This document shows, in pieces, positions 54,256-62,522 of a DNA stretch of 64,000 nucleotides. The stretch's first letter is position 1; every line of letters begins with the position of its first letter. The stretch lies in the NCBI GenBank assembly GCA_947498065.1, contig CANMIS010000002.1:1-64000 (forward strand). The letters run 5' to 3'. The translations under genes and the position numbers were made by a program. The DNA comes from an uncultured Erythrobacter sp. GTDB lineage: Bacteria; Pseudomonadota; Alphaproteobacteria; Sphingomonadales; Sphingomonadaceae. Below the pieces are notes generated by a model. The model was not told the origin of the DNA. It saw only the letters and a list, made by a program, of their open reading frames with translations, and made no database searches.

Positions 54256-54918
54256 TTACGGATAGAGCAGTGTGTCGGACCAGCCGCCGTCAGGCGTGCG
54301 CTCAAACAGGCGGCGGTCGTGAAGGCGATTGTCGCGGTCGAGCCAAAACTCCACCCGGCTGGGCACCAGCGTAAAGCCTGTCCAATGCGCAGGGCGCGGC
54401 ACTCTGCCCGCCGCCTCGTGCTGGGCTCGCACTTGCTCAACGCGGTCGACATAGGCCTGCCGATTGGGAAGCGGGCGCGATTGCTCGCTAGCCGCGGAGC
54501 CAACCTGGCTCTTGAACGGGCGCGAGTGGAAGTAGGCGTCGGCGCGCTCCGGCGTCACCTCGTAAAGACGCCCTTCGATCCGGATTTGGCGGCGCAGGCT
54601 CTTCCAATGAAACAACATGCTCGCCTGCGCATTGGCCATGATCTCGCCGCCCTTTCTGCTTTGGGCATTGGTGTAGAAGGTGAAGCCCCCACCGCCAATC
54701 TCAGCGGGCGCGTCCTGCGGCCCATGCTCTTTCAGCAAGACCATGCGGACCGATGGCGCAGCATCAGCGGTCGCAGTTGCAATCGCCACTGCATTGGGAT
54801 CGTTCGGTTCGCTCTCCTTGGCAAGCGCGAACCACTCATCGAACAGGGCATAGGGATCCGCGCCAGAGGGGATCGCGCTATCCGCCAATTGCGCCGCATT
54901 CAGGGCCGTATCACTCAT
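54256..54918 (-). CDS. pdxH: Pyridoxamine 5'-phosphate oxidase
   Basis: This 220-residue FMN enzyme makes pyridoxal phosphate from PNP or PMP. Motifs: PSVRMVLLKEHG, FYTNAQSRKGGEIMAN, LLFHWKSLRRQIRIEG and the C-terminal RLFERTPDGGWSDTLLYP cut to DGGWSDTLLYP. The ATG at 54918 has GGGA upstream and fits family length; the frame extends 7 codons further. Confidence 0.95.
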   Translation of the reverse strand: MSDTALNAAQLADSAIPSGADPYALFDEWFALAKESEPNDPNAVAIATATADAAPSVRMVLLKEHGPQDAPAEIGGGGFTFYTNAQSRKGGEIMANAQASMLFHWKSLRRQIRIEGRLYEVTPERADAYFHSRPFKSQVGSAASEQSRPLPNRQAYVDRVEQVRAQHEAAGRVPRPAHWTGFTLVPSRVEFWLDRDNRLHDRRLFERTPDGGWSDTLLYP

Positions 54919-55130
54919 GTCATTTCCCACTCGCTTCACCGCGCGTCAGCCACGCTTGGAACACTTGGAACACTGTCCAGAGGCAAAACTTCTCAGCTTC
55001 GCAAATCCGGAGCGCAGCGCCGTTTCTCATGCCAGACATGTGGGAGGTTTGAGCCATCATGCAACGAGAATTACAGCTCTGCTCGCAAGTAGGAAAGCAA
55101 ACGGCACGGGATCATTGCTAACGCCCAAAT

Positions 55131-55166
55131 GAAAACGGCCCGGCTTCCGCAATGGAGGCCGGGCCG
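55131..55166 (-). terminator. Strong terminator after the small DDDD-PVSP protein
   Basis: CGGCCCGGCTTCC (55136-55148) pairs with GGAGGCCGGGCCG (55154-55166) with one G-U pair and a 5-nt loop. On the minus strand it is followed by TTTTC. It lies 28 bp beyond the stop codon. Confidence 0.88.
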
Positions 55167-55193
55167 CAAATCAGCTTAAAACGCTAGAGCGTA

Positions 55194-55406
55194 TTATGGG
55201 CTAACTGGCGCATCATCGTCGTCGCCATCAGCAAAGGCGAAAACGCCAATTGCCAAGATACCAGCGATAAAGCCAGCAGCGATGATGCCAGCGCTACCGC
55301 CGCCCAGTTCGCTTTCAGCTTCAACAGGTGCAGCAACCTGCGCCATGACTGGGGCGCTTGCGAGGCCGAGAACGGCCAGAGCTGCAAAAACATTCTTCTT
55401 AATCAT
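55194..55406 (-). CDS. Tiny secreted/membrane protein with acidic PVSP tail
   Basis: A 70-residue protein starting MIKKNVFAALAVLGLASAPV, a signal peptide ending near VMA-Q. A short linker leads to a Gly/Ala/Ile membrane helix (SAGIIAAGFIAGILAIGVF) and the acidic tail GDDDDAPVSP. The ATG has AGGGA 7 nt upstream. It stands alone between long non-coding flanks and has its own strong terminator, suggesting high expression. It resembles a group of sphingomonad small proteins ending in similar D-rich PVSP tails; function unknown. Confidence 0.75.
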   Translation of the reverse strand: MIKKNVFAALAVLGLASAPVMAQVAAPVEAESELGGGSAGIIAAGFIAGILAIGVFAFADGDDDDAPVSP

Positions 55407-55657
55407 TTGAGTATCCCTCATTTGCAAATAGCGAAACTGCATAGGCGCAGCTTACGTTACCCCATCGTGAATAGTGGTTAAGAATTATTGAAGCAACGAA
55501 TTTTTTTAAGCAACTTATCGCAGCTAATACACGGTTCATTGCTGAAGCGGGCTATTTCCCCGATTTCAGCGCGCATCATCGGTTTGGCGACCCGCCACGC
55601 AGGACAAGCGCATGTCCACGCTTGCACCTATGGACTGTTACACTTAGCTAATACGCT

Positions 55658-56635
55658 ATGGCTGACCCGTATAGCACCCTTGGCATTGCCCGCACCGCTT
55701 CTGAAAAGGAGATCAAGAGCGCGTATCGCAAGCTCGCCAAAGAGCTGCACCCGGACAAAAACAAGGACAATCCCAAGGCCTCGGAGCGCTTTTCCGACGC
55801 CACCAAAGCCTATGATCTCTTGTCTGATAGCGCCAAGCGCGCTCAGTTTGATCGCGGCGAAATTGATATGGAGGGCAATCCCACCAACCCGTTTGGCGGG
55901 TTCAGCGGAGGCCCGGGCGGCGGATTTGGCGGCGGCGGTGGCCGGCGCAGCTACAGCGCAGATGACCTCGGCGGCTTCAGTCCTGACGATATGGACCTTG
56001 GCGATTTGTTCGAAGGTCTGTTCGGCGGCGGCAAACCGCGCGGCGGCGCCAGAGGCGGAATGGGCGGCGGACAAAGGCGCGGCGGATTTGGCGCACGTCC
56101 CTCACCTCCGCCCAAAAAGGGCGCGGACATTCAATACCGCCTAGCGGTTCCTTTCATTGATGCGGCAGCTGGCGTCGACCAACGCATCACTCTAGCCGAT
56201 GGCAAGACGATCGATCTGAAGCTGCCCGCCGGTGTTGAGGATGGCACGCAAATGCGCCTCAGGGGCAAGGGGCATGATGGCCCGGGCGGCAAAGGTGATG
56301 GGTTGGTGATTGTCGAGGTTGGCAACCACCCCTTCTTCCGCCGCGATGGGGATCATATCCGCATGGATTTGCCGCTGACCCTGGATGAGGCGATCCGCGG
56401 CGCAAAGGTCAAATGCCCGACCGTCGATGGCCCGGTCATGCTGACCATTAAACCCGGCACCAATGGCGGCACTGTGATGCGCCTGGGCGGCAAAGGTTGG
56501 ACCAAAAAGGGCGGCAAACGCGGTGATCAATTGGTGACGCTGGAGATCCAATTGCCCGAAGACCTTGCTGCCCTGTCGGAAAAGCTCGGCGATTGGAACG
56601 ATCCTGATAAACCGCGCGAGAAATTTGGCCTGTGA
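55658..56635 (+). CDS. DnaJ-family co-chaperone, CbpA type
   Basis: This 325-residue protein has an N-terminal J-domain (YSTLGIARTASEKEIKSAYR cut to ASEKEIKSAYRKLAKELHPD, HPD present), a Gly/Phe-rich linker (about 80-145) and the DnaJ C-terminal substrate-binding domain (ADIQYRLAVPFIDAAAG; LPAGVEDGTQMRLRGKG). The zinc-finger domain of DnaJ proper is absent, as in CbpA. It would stimulate DnaK. Confidence 0.92.
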   Translation: MADPYSTLGIARTASEKEIKSAYRKLAKELHPDKNKDNPKASERFSDATKAYDLLSDSAKRAQFDRGEIDMEGNPTNPFGGFSGGPGGGFGGGGGRRSYSADDLGGFSPDDMDLGDLFEGLFGGGKPRGGARGGMGGGQRRGGFGARPSPPPKKGADIQYRLAVPFIDAAAGVDQRITLADGKTIDLKLPAGVEDGTQMRLRGKGHDGPGGKGDGLVIVEVGNHPFFRRDGDHIRMDLPLTLDEAIRGAKVKCPTVDGPVMLTIKPGTNGGTVMRLGGKGWTKKGGKRGDQLVTLEIQLPEDLAALSEKLGDWNDPDKPREKFGL

Positions 56636-56655
56636 CCCTCAAGGCTTTCTAACCA

Positions 56656-57696
56656 ATGGGCGCGCCGACCGGACTCCCCAACGACAATCTCCGCGAGGTG
56701 CGCTCGCTCTCGCCAGAGGCCCGCCGCGCCCGGCTGAACGCGCAGGCCAGCCCGCAGGGGCTGATGAGCACTGGCGAAGCGCCGCTCTCTGTGCGCGGCA
56801 AAATGCTGAGCACGCTTGGGCCGGGCTCGCGCGCTTTTACAGTGGTGAAGCGGGCCGCGATTGGCACCTATAATGATGGCTTCATCCACGCCGGCAATCT
56901 GGCCTATTTGTCGATGCTGGCGATCTTCCCGTTCTTCATCCTTGGCGCGGCTCTGTTTGAGCTGGTTGGCGGCAAGGAAAACAGCGCCGGGCTGATCGCC
57001 ACGGTGCTTACCGCAATGCCGCCGATCGTCGCCGACACTATCGCGCCGGTGGCCAACAACACGATGGGCGCGCGCAGCGGCTGGCTGTTGTGGTTTGGCG
57101 CGGGCGTCGCCTTGTGGACGGTCTCCAGCCTGGTTGAGACCATTCGCGATATTCTGCGCCGCGCTTATGGCACGGTCGCCAGCCATGCGTTCTGGAAATA
57201 CCGCCTGCTATCCGCGGGACTGATCTTGGGCGCGGTGGTGCTGCTGATGGGATCGCTGTTTGCACAGGTTGCGATTGGCGCCGCGCAGCAGCTAATCGAT
57301 GCGCGTTTCCCGCAATTGACCGAGGCGGTCGGCACCTTGCGCCTATCGCGCATTATCCCGGCCTTTGGCCTGTTCGGCTCGCTTTACATGCTGTTCTACA
57401 CGCTGACCCCGGCGGCATACCGAACAAAGGCCTATCCCAAATGGCCCGGCGCTTTGTTCACCGCCGCCTGGTGGCTCGGGGTCTCCAGCGCGCTACCGCC
57501 GATCCTGCGCAGCTTTTTTACCTACAATCTCACCTACGGCAGTTTTGCCGGGATCATGATCGCGCTTTTCTTTTTCTGGCTGGTGGGGCTAGGGCTGGTG
57601 ATCGGCGCGGAATTGAACGCTGCGCTTGCAGAGCCTGACAGTGATAGCAGGCAAGCGAGCGAAGGCGGCGACGCGCAAGACGCAGGTAATGAATGA
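56656..57696 (+). CDS. YihY/BrkB-family membrane protein
   Basis: This 346-residue protein has a cytosolic N-terminus of about 65 residues and six membrane segments. Family traits: AYLSMLAIFPFFILG, LETIRDILRRAYG-like VETIRDILRRAYG, YTLTPAAYRTKAYPKWPGAL cut to YTLTPAAYRTKA and the final GLGLVIGAELNAAL. It was once annotated as ribonuclease BN; the function remains unclear. It precedes fabI by 13 bp. Confidence 0.9.
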   Translation: MGAPTGLPNDNLREVRSLSPEARRARLNAQASPQGLMSTGEAPLSVRGKMLSTLGPGSRAFTVVKRAAIGTYNDGFIHAGNLAYLSMLAIFPFFILGAALFELVGGKENSAGLIATVLTAMPPIVADTIAPVANNTMGARSGWLLWFGAGVALWTVSSLVETIRDILRRAYGTVASHAFWKYRLLSAGLILGAVVLLMGSLFAQVAIGAAQQLIDARFPQLTEAVGTLRLSRIIPAFGLFGSLYMLFYTLTPAAYRTKAYPKWPGALFTAAWWLGVSSALPPILRSFFTYNLTYGSFAGIMIALFFFWLVGLGLVIGAELNAALAEPDSDSRQASEGGDAQDAGNE

Positions 57697-57709
57697 CGAG
57701 GAGGATGCG

Positions 57710-58546
57710 ATGGGTACGGCTGGTCAGGGTCTAATGCAGGGCAAGCGCGGGCTGATTATGGGCCTCGCGAATGACAAGTCGATCGCCTGGGGCATCGCCA
57801 AGCAGCTATCCCAACAAGGGGCTGAGCTGGCATTTTCTTATCAGGGTGATGCGCTGGCCAAACGGGTCAAACCGCTGGCCGAGCAGCTCGGCAGCGATTT
57901 CGTGTTTGAATGCGATGTGTCGGATATGGCGTCGCTGGACAGCGCGTTCGATACGCTCAAATCGCGCTGGGACACGCTGGACTTTGTGGTCCACGCCATC
58001 GGCTTCTCCGACAAGTCGGAGCTGCGCGGCAAATATGTCGACACCAGCCTCGATAATTTCCTGATGACGATGAACATCTCGGCCTATTCTCTGGTCGCGG
58101 TGACCAAGCGCGCCGCGGAAATGATGCCGCCCTTGCAGGAAGACGGCTCGGGTGGCGGCAGCATCCTGACGCTGACCTATTATGGCGCGGAAAAAGTCAT
58201 CCCGCATTACAACGTGATGGGCGTCGCCAAAGCTGCGCTAGAGACCAGCGTGCAATATCTCGCCAATGATCTGGGGCCAGCGGGCATCCGGGTGAACGCG
58301 ATCAGCGCAGGGCCAATCAAGACACTGGCGGCGAGCGGAATTGGCGATTTCCGCTACATCCTCAAATGGAACGAATACAATTCGCCCATGCGCCGCAATG
58401 TTACCATCGACGAGGTCGGCGGATCAGCGCTCTATTTCCTGTCCGATATGTCCAGCGGCGTAACCGGCGAGGTACAACATGTGGACGCGGGCTATCACGT
58501 GGTCGGTATGAAACAAGAAGACGCGCCTGATATTACTGTGTCTTAG
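57710..58546 (+). CDS. fabI: Enoyl-[acyl-carrier-protein] reductase (NADH)
   Basis: This 278-residue SDR-fold enzyme performs the last reduction in fatty-acid elongation and is the triclosan target. Motifs: GLIMGLANDKSIAWGIAKQL, FECDVSD, HAIGFSDKSELRG, the catalytic Y-x6-K (YYGAEKVIPHYNVMGVAKAA; Tyr about 157) and NAISAGPIKTLAASGI. The ATG at 57710 has GAGGAGG upstream and matches family length. Confidence 0.96.
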   Translation: MGTAGQGLMQGKRGLIMGLANDKSIAWGIAKQLSQQGAELAFSYQGDALAKRVKPLAEQLGSDFVFECDVSDMASLDSAFDTLKSRWDTLDFVVHAIGFSDKSELRGKYVDTSLDNFLMTMNISAYSLVAVTKRAAEMMPPLQEDGSGGGSILTLTYYGAEKVIPHYNVMGVAKAALETSVQYLANDLGPAGIRVNAISAGPIKTLAASGIGDFRYILKWNEYNSPMRRNVTIDEVGGSALYFLSDMSSGVTGEVQHVDAGYHVVGMKQEDAPDITVS

Positions 58547-58571
58547 GGGGCGCGGCGACAATTGATGCCTA

Positions 58572-59837
58572 CTAAGGCTGGTCGGGCCAGATCCCCCGCG
58601 TGTCGTAGACCTGTTTGTCAGCGCGTTCCGCCAAGGGCACGGATTTGAAGAGATCGTGATCGACGAGCACGATCATTACATCGCATTCTTCAATCGCAGT
58701 ATCGATGTCGGACAGCCGCGCACCAGTGCCCTTAAGCTCGGGCGGCAGTTCGGCAATGTAAGGCTCGACAATGTGAATGCGCTCCCGGTACTCGCGCGCC
58801 AATGTCGACGTCACCAGCCGCGCAGGGCTCTCTCGTAGATCATCAATATTAGCCTTAAACGCCAAACCTAGGCAGGCGATTTTTGCGTCAGGATTGGATT
58901 TCACAAGAGCCTGCGCCCGAGCGATCACATGATGGATCTTGCCATCATTGACCTGCCGCGCGGTTCGGATGAGCGGACTTTCATCGGGCGCGCCGTTCAC
59001 AATGAACCATGGATCGACCGCAATGCAATGCCCACCCACTCCGGGACCAGGTTGCAGGATATTGACACGCGGATGGCGATTGGCGAGCTTGATAACTTCC
59101 CAAACATCCAATTGCATCGCGTCAGAAATCATCGAAAGCTCATTGGCAAAAGCGATGTTCACATCGCGGTAAGCGTTCTCAACAAGCTTCGTCATTTCAG
59201 CAGAGCGAGCATCGGTTGTGACACATGCCCCCCGCACGAAACGTTTGTAGAAGGCCAGCGCCTTGCGCGCACAGCGCGGTGTAATTCCGCCGATTGAGCG
59301 ATCATTGTTGATCAATTCTTCCAGAATGCGCCCGGGCAAGACACGTTCTGGACAATAGGCAATCGCGATATCGGGCGTGCCCTCGCTTTGGCCCGGCATC
59401 GCCAGATCAGGACGTTTCGCTGCGATCGAGTCGCGAATTTTCTCAGTTGTCTTTACTGGCGATGTGGATTCAAGAATGATCGTGTCACCGCTCTTCAGCA
59501 CCTTCGCCACTTCTTCTGCAGCCGCAAGGACATAAGAAATGTCGGGCGTGTGCGATCCATCTTTCTCAAATGGTGTTGGCACAGCAATCACGAACACATC
59601 TGACTTAGCAACCTCGGTCGATGCCTTCAGAAATCCGCGCTGCACCACGCCTTGGACCAGTCCATCGAGATCGACTTCTTCGATATGAATTTCGCCGCGG
59701 TTGATCGTGTCGACCACGTCCGAAGACACATCGACCCCGTGCACACGCATGCCCGTGCGGGCGATCACGGCCGCAGTGGGCAGCCCGATGTATCCTAGGC
59801 CAATAACACAGACAGTGGGTTGATCATCGCCGCGCAT
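58572..59837 (-). CDS. wecC: UDP-N-acetyl-D-mannosamine dehydrogenase
   Basis: This 421-residue nucleotide-sugar dehydrogenase has the Rossmann start VCVIGLGYIGLPTAAVIA (about 9-26), TSPVKTTEKIRD, CPERVLPG and the catalytic Cys in GPGVGGHCIAVDPWFI. It oxidises UDP-ManNAc to UDP-ManNAcA for surface polysaccharide. wecB, upstream on the same strand, supplies UDP-ManNAc. The ATG at 59837 is preferred over the one at 59876, which lacks a ribosome site. Confidence 0.92.
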   Translation of the reverse strand: MRGDDQPTVCVIGLGYIGLPTAAVIARTGMRVHGVDVSSDVVDTINRGEIHIEEVDLDGLVQGVVQRGFLKASTEVAKSDVFVIAVPTPFEKDGSHTPDISYVLAAAEEVAKVLKSGDTIILESTSPVKTTEKIRDSIAAKRPDLAMPGQSEGTPDIAIAYCPERVLPGRILEELINNDRSIGGITPRCARKALAFYKRFVRGACVTTDARSAEMTKLVENAYRDVNIAFANELSMISDAMQLDVWEVIKLANRHPRVNILQPGPGVGGHCIAVDPWFIVNGAPDESPLIRTARQVNDGKIHHVIARAQALVKSNPDAKIACLGLAFKANIDDLRESPARLVTSTLAREYRERIHIVEPYIAELPPELKGTGARLSDIDTAIEECDVMIVLVDHDLFKSVPLAERADKQVYDTRGIWPDQP

Positions 59838-59933
59838 GAAAGAGTTTGCCTCAAAACCAAAACAGTCTGAGGTCATTGGAGCAAACAGGTAAATTTAGCG
59901 GTAACGATACTCTGAGCGCGCCGCGCCGCTGGC

Positions 59934-61076
59934 TTATGAGTGCTGATCAAGTAGCAGTTTTGCGATCTGTGCGCTGCTCTGCCCATCACCAAACGGGTTA
60001 TGCGCCTGCGCCATAGCCGCATAGGCAGCGGGATCATCCAGCAAGGCAGTGGCCGCCTCGACAATTGCCTTGCGATCGGTCCCCAGCAGCTTTGCGGTCC
60101 CCGCGGCAACGCCCTCAGGACGTTCGGTGGTCTCCCGCATCACCAGCACCGGCTTACCCAGCGCAGGTGCCTCTTCTTGGACCCCGCCGCTATCGGTCAG
60201 CATGATGTCTGCCAGCTCAAGCAAATGCACGAAGTGAGGGTAATCGAGCGGTTCGATCATCGCGACATTGCTCAGCCCCTTGAGCTCCTGATCCATCACC
60301 GCACGCACATTGGGGTTCGGATGAACTGGAAAGATGAGCGCGGTATCATCGCGCGTGGCCAGGTCAGCAATCGCCCCGGCAATATTCTCCAAACCTCCAC
60401 CAAAGTTCTCACGCCGGTGACTGGTCACTCCAATGATACGCTTGCCAGCAAATCGCTGCTTCAGCTCATCCAAACCGCTAGCGAGGCCCGGGTTGTCAGC
60501 AATGCGCTGTGTCACCCAGTGCAAGGCGTCAATCACAGTGTTGCCCGTGATGTGGACCTGCTCCTGGGGGACGGCCTCTCGCATCAATGCCTCAGCCGAG
60601 GTCTGCGTTGGCGCAAAATGCAAATCGGCGATGGTGCCGATCATCTTGCGGTTCACCTCTTCGGGCCAAGGATGGTAGATGTTGTAGCTGCGCAGGCCGG
60701 CCTCGACATGGCCAACGGGGATTTTCCGGTAATAAGCGGCCAGTGCCCCCACCATTGCCGTCGCAGTGTCTCCCTGGACCAACACACGATCTGGCTTAAC
60801 TTCGTCCATCACGGCGCCGATTTTCAGCAAGAGCCGCGATGTTAGTGCGTCAAGCGTTTGATCAGGCTGCATGATATCGAGATCAAAGTCAGGCGTAATC
60901 TGCCCGATCTCCAGCACTTGATCGAGGATAGCGCGGTGCTGCGCTGTCACGCACACAATCGGCTCCAAACCATCGGTCGCTGACAAAGCCTGCACCACCG
61001 GAAACAGCTTAATGGCCTCGGGACGCGTGCCGAAAATAACGAGGATTCGCTGAGTTGTCGGGCCAACCAATTGCAT
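59934..61076 (-). CDS. wecB: UDP-N-acetylglucosamine 2-epimerase (non-hydrolysing)
   Basis: This 380-residue enzyme interconverts UDP-GlcNAc and UDP-ManNAc. Motifs: ILVIFGTRPEAIKLFPVVQA, VQGDTATAMVGALAAYY, GHVEAGLRSYNIYHPWPEE and LTDSGGVQEEAPALGKPVLV. The ATG at 61076 has AGAG upstream; the longer frame from 61127 is not needed. It is followed by wecC after about 95 bp, so the pair provides ManNAcA for exopolysaccharide. Confidence 0.95.
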   Translation of the reverse strand: MQLVGPTTQRILVIFGTRPEAIKLFPVVQALSATDGLEPIVCVTAQHRAILDQVLEIGQITPDFDLDIMQPDQTLDALTSRLLLKIGAVMDEVKPDRVLVQGDTATAMVGALAAYYRKIPVGHVEAGLRSYNIYHPWPEEVNRKMIGTIADLHFAPTQTSAEALMREAVPQEQVHITGNTVIDALHWVTQRIADNPGLASGLDELKQRFAGKRIIGVTSHRRENFGGGLENIAGAIADLATRDDTALIFPVHPNPNVRAVMDQELKGLSNVAMIEPLDYPHFVHLLELADIMLTDSGGVQEEAPALGKPVLVMRETTERPEGVAAGTAKLLGTDRKAIVEAATALLDDPAAYAAMAQAHNPFGDGQSSAQIAKLLLDQHS

Positions 61077-61153
61077 AGTCTCTTTATCTAGGAATAGACG
61101 CCAATGTATCGCTCGCCGCTCTGGCACAGCTTAGTAAAGAATTGCATCACCCT

Positions 61154-61165
61154 CTGCAATTGCAG
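61154..61165. promoter_or_regulatory. CTGCAATTGCAG palindrome upstream of wecB
   Basis: A perfect 12-bp palindrome lies about 78 bp upstream of the wecB start in a 273-bp non-coding region that must carry the wecB promoter. An operator role is inferred from position alone; nothing else recognisable was seen in this interval. Confidence 0.3.
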
Positions 61166-61349
61166 GCAATTATTGTTGGGGCGACCGCAATCTTCGTCGC
61201 CAACGTGGATCATATAAGTTCAATCCAAAGAGCGCAGCTCCTGCACCTGCGCCAAGACGCCGCACCTTGAGAATAAGGGAAGTATCGAGGACCCAGCGTG
61301 CCTTACGATTTGAGACCGAGCGTGGGCAGGCCAATTGAAATGAGCAAAG

Positions 61350-62516
61350 CTAGTTTGTGACAAACGAAATCGAGCGGACCGCAGCGCGTAAGTCAGGCTG
61401 CCCTCGGAAAACCCTAGCGTAGAGCCCTAATTTGACGACAGTGCAAAGCTCTTCAGACGGCTGGATCTCGAACTGAGAAGACGGTTCAGTGATTGGCTCA
61501 TCCAAAAGTACGGTCCTGCTTTCTGCGCAGATAATTTGAGCACGCAAATTATTCTGTTGAATGGTATCGCCGAGATCAGTCTCGATAGTGAAATCAAAGC
61601 GTCTTTGAGGAGCTTCTAAGTAACGCTCCATCACCAGGCCCCCCGCACCAGATTTCACCAGCAGCTCAACCTCTTCACCATCACGGCTCAATTGAGCGCG
61701 AAGATTTCTGTCATTTGCAAACTTCCAGTCAAACGGCGGGAACGTAGAAGGCCATTTCGTATTCGCCTCACCATTTTGTTGTTCGGAAGCGAATTGGTAG
61801 TGCTCGCGCGCAGGATCAACACCAACAAACTGAGCAAGATTGGAAATGAGTCTAAAATCGATACGCGGATCTTCAGCATCGATTTGACGTCTAAGCTGGG
61901 CGGCTCTTTCCAAGGTATTTTGTTGTGATGACACATAGAGAAGAAACGGATCGCGCCACGGCGGCCCAGCTGACAGCATGTCGACGAAAATATCCACATC
62001 GCTTGTTTCGGTCAGAGCTTGCGCAAGCACAGGGAAAAATTCTTCTCTGTGTTCGGGATGTACGCGAAGAAGTTGATCTAGCACTTCAATCGCTTGGGTG
62101 AGATCGCCCCGTCCGACAAAGTTCTGTAATGCCAAGGCCTGCAAATTCAGCGAACGCCGGTTCAAACGTAAAGCTTGAGTCAAGATGGCCTGCTGCTTCG
62201 CTTGATCATCTTGCGCCATGGTCAACAATGACAACGCTCGCGGGTCCAAGCTGTGGTGCTGGTACGCGCGCTTTGCCAATGGAGCCACTGAGCGTGCAGC
62301 TTCTCCCACATCCGCACCGCTCTCAACTTGCTCGCTGAATTTCAGGAACGCATGTTTGCTCAACGCCTTGCCGTTGCCTGGGTCTATCTGACTAGCGAAC
62401 TGCGGCTGAGCACGCTGCGCAATAGTTGAAAGAGACTGCAATCCAAGCAAGACTGCAAGCAACAACGTAGCTGTCCCAACCGCTAGTAGTCTTACCGGAT
62501 ACTTGCTTGTCATCAT
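61350..62516 (-). CDS. Hypothetical anchored protein of exopolysaccharide locus
   Basis: This 388-residue protein has an N-terminal membrane anchor (about residues 8-27), a helical tetratricopeptide-like middle (residues 75-180: ALSLLTMAQDDQAKQQAILT; AIEVLDQLLRVHPEHREEFF) and a beta-rich C-terminal half. It starts 6 bp after the tyrosine-kinase stop. It is not recognised as a named family; the setting suggests a role in polysaccharide assembly or export. GC content is lower than in the core genes nearby. Confidence 0.7.
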   Translation of the reverse strand: MMTSKYPVRLLAVGTATLLLAVLLGLQSLSTIAQRAQPQFASQIDPGNGKALSKHAFLKFSEQVESGADVGEAARSVAPLAKRAYQHHSLDPRALSLLTMAQDDQAKQQAILTQALRLNRRSLNLQALALQNFVGRGDLTQAIEVLDQLLRVHPEHREEFFPVLAQALTETSDVDIFVDMLSAGPPWRDPFLLYVSSQQNTLERAAQLRRQIDAEDPRIDFRLISNLAQFVGVDPAREHYQFASEQQNGEANTKWPSTFPPFDWKFANDRNLRAQLSRDGEEVELLVKSGAGGLVMERYLEAPQRRFDFTIETDLGDTIQQNNLRAQIICAESRTVLLDEPITEPSSQFEIQPSEELCTVVKLGLYARVFRGQPDLRAAVRSISFVTN

Positions 62517-62522
62517 GCAGCG

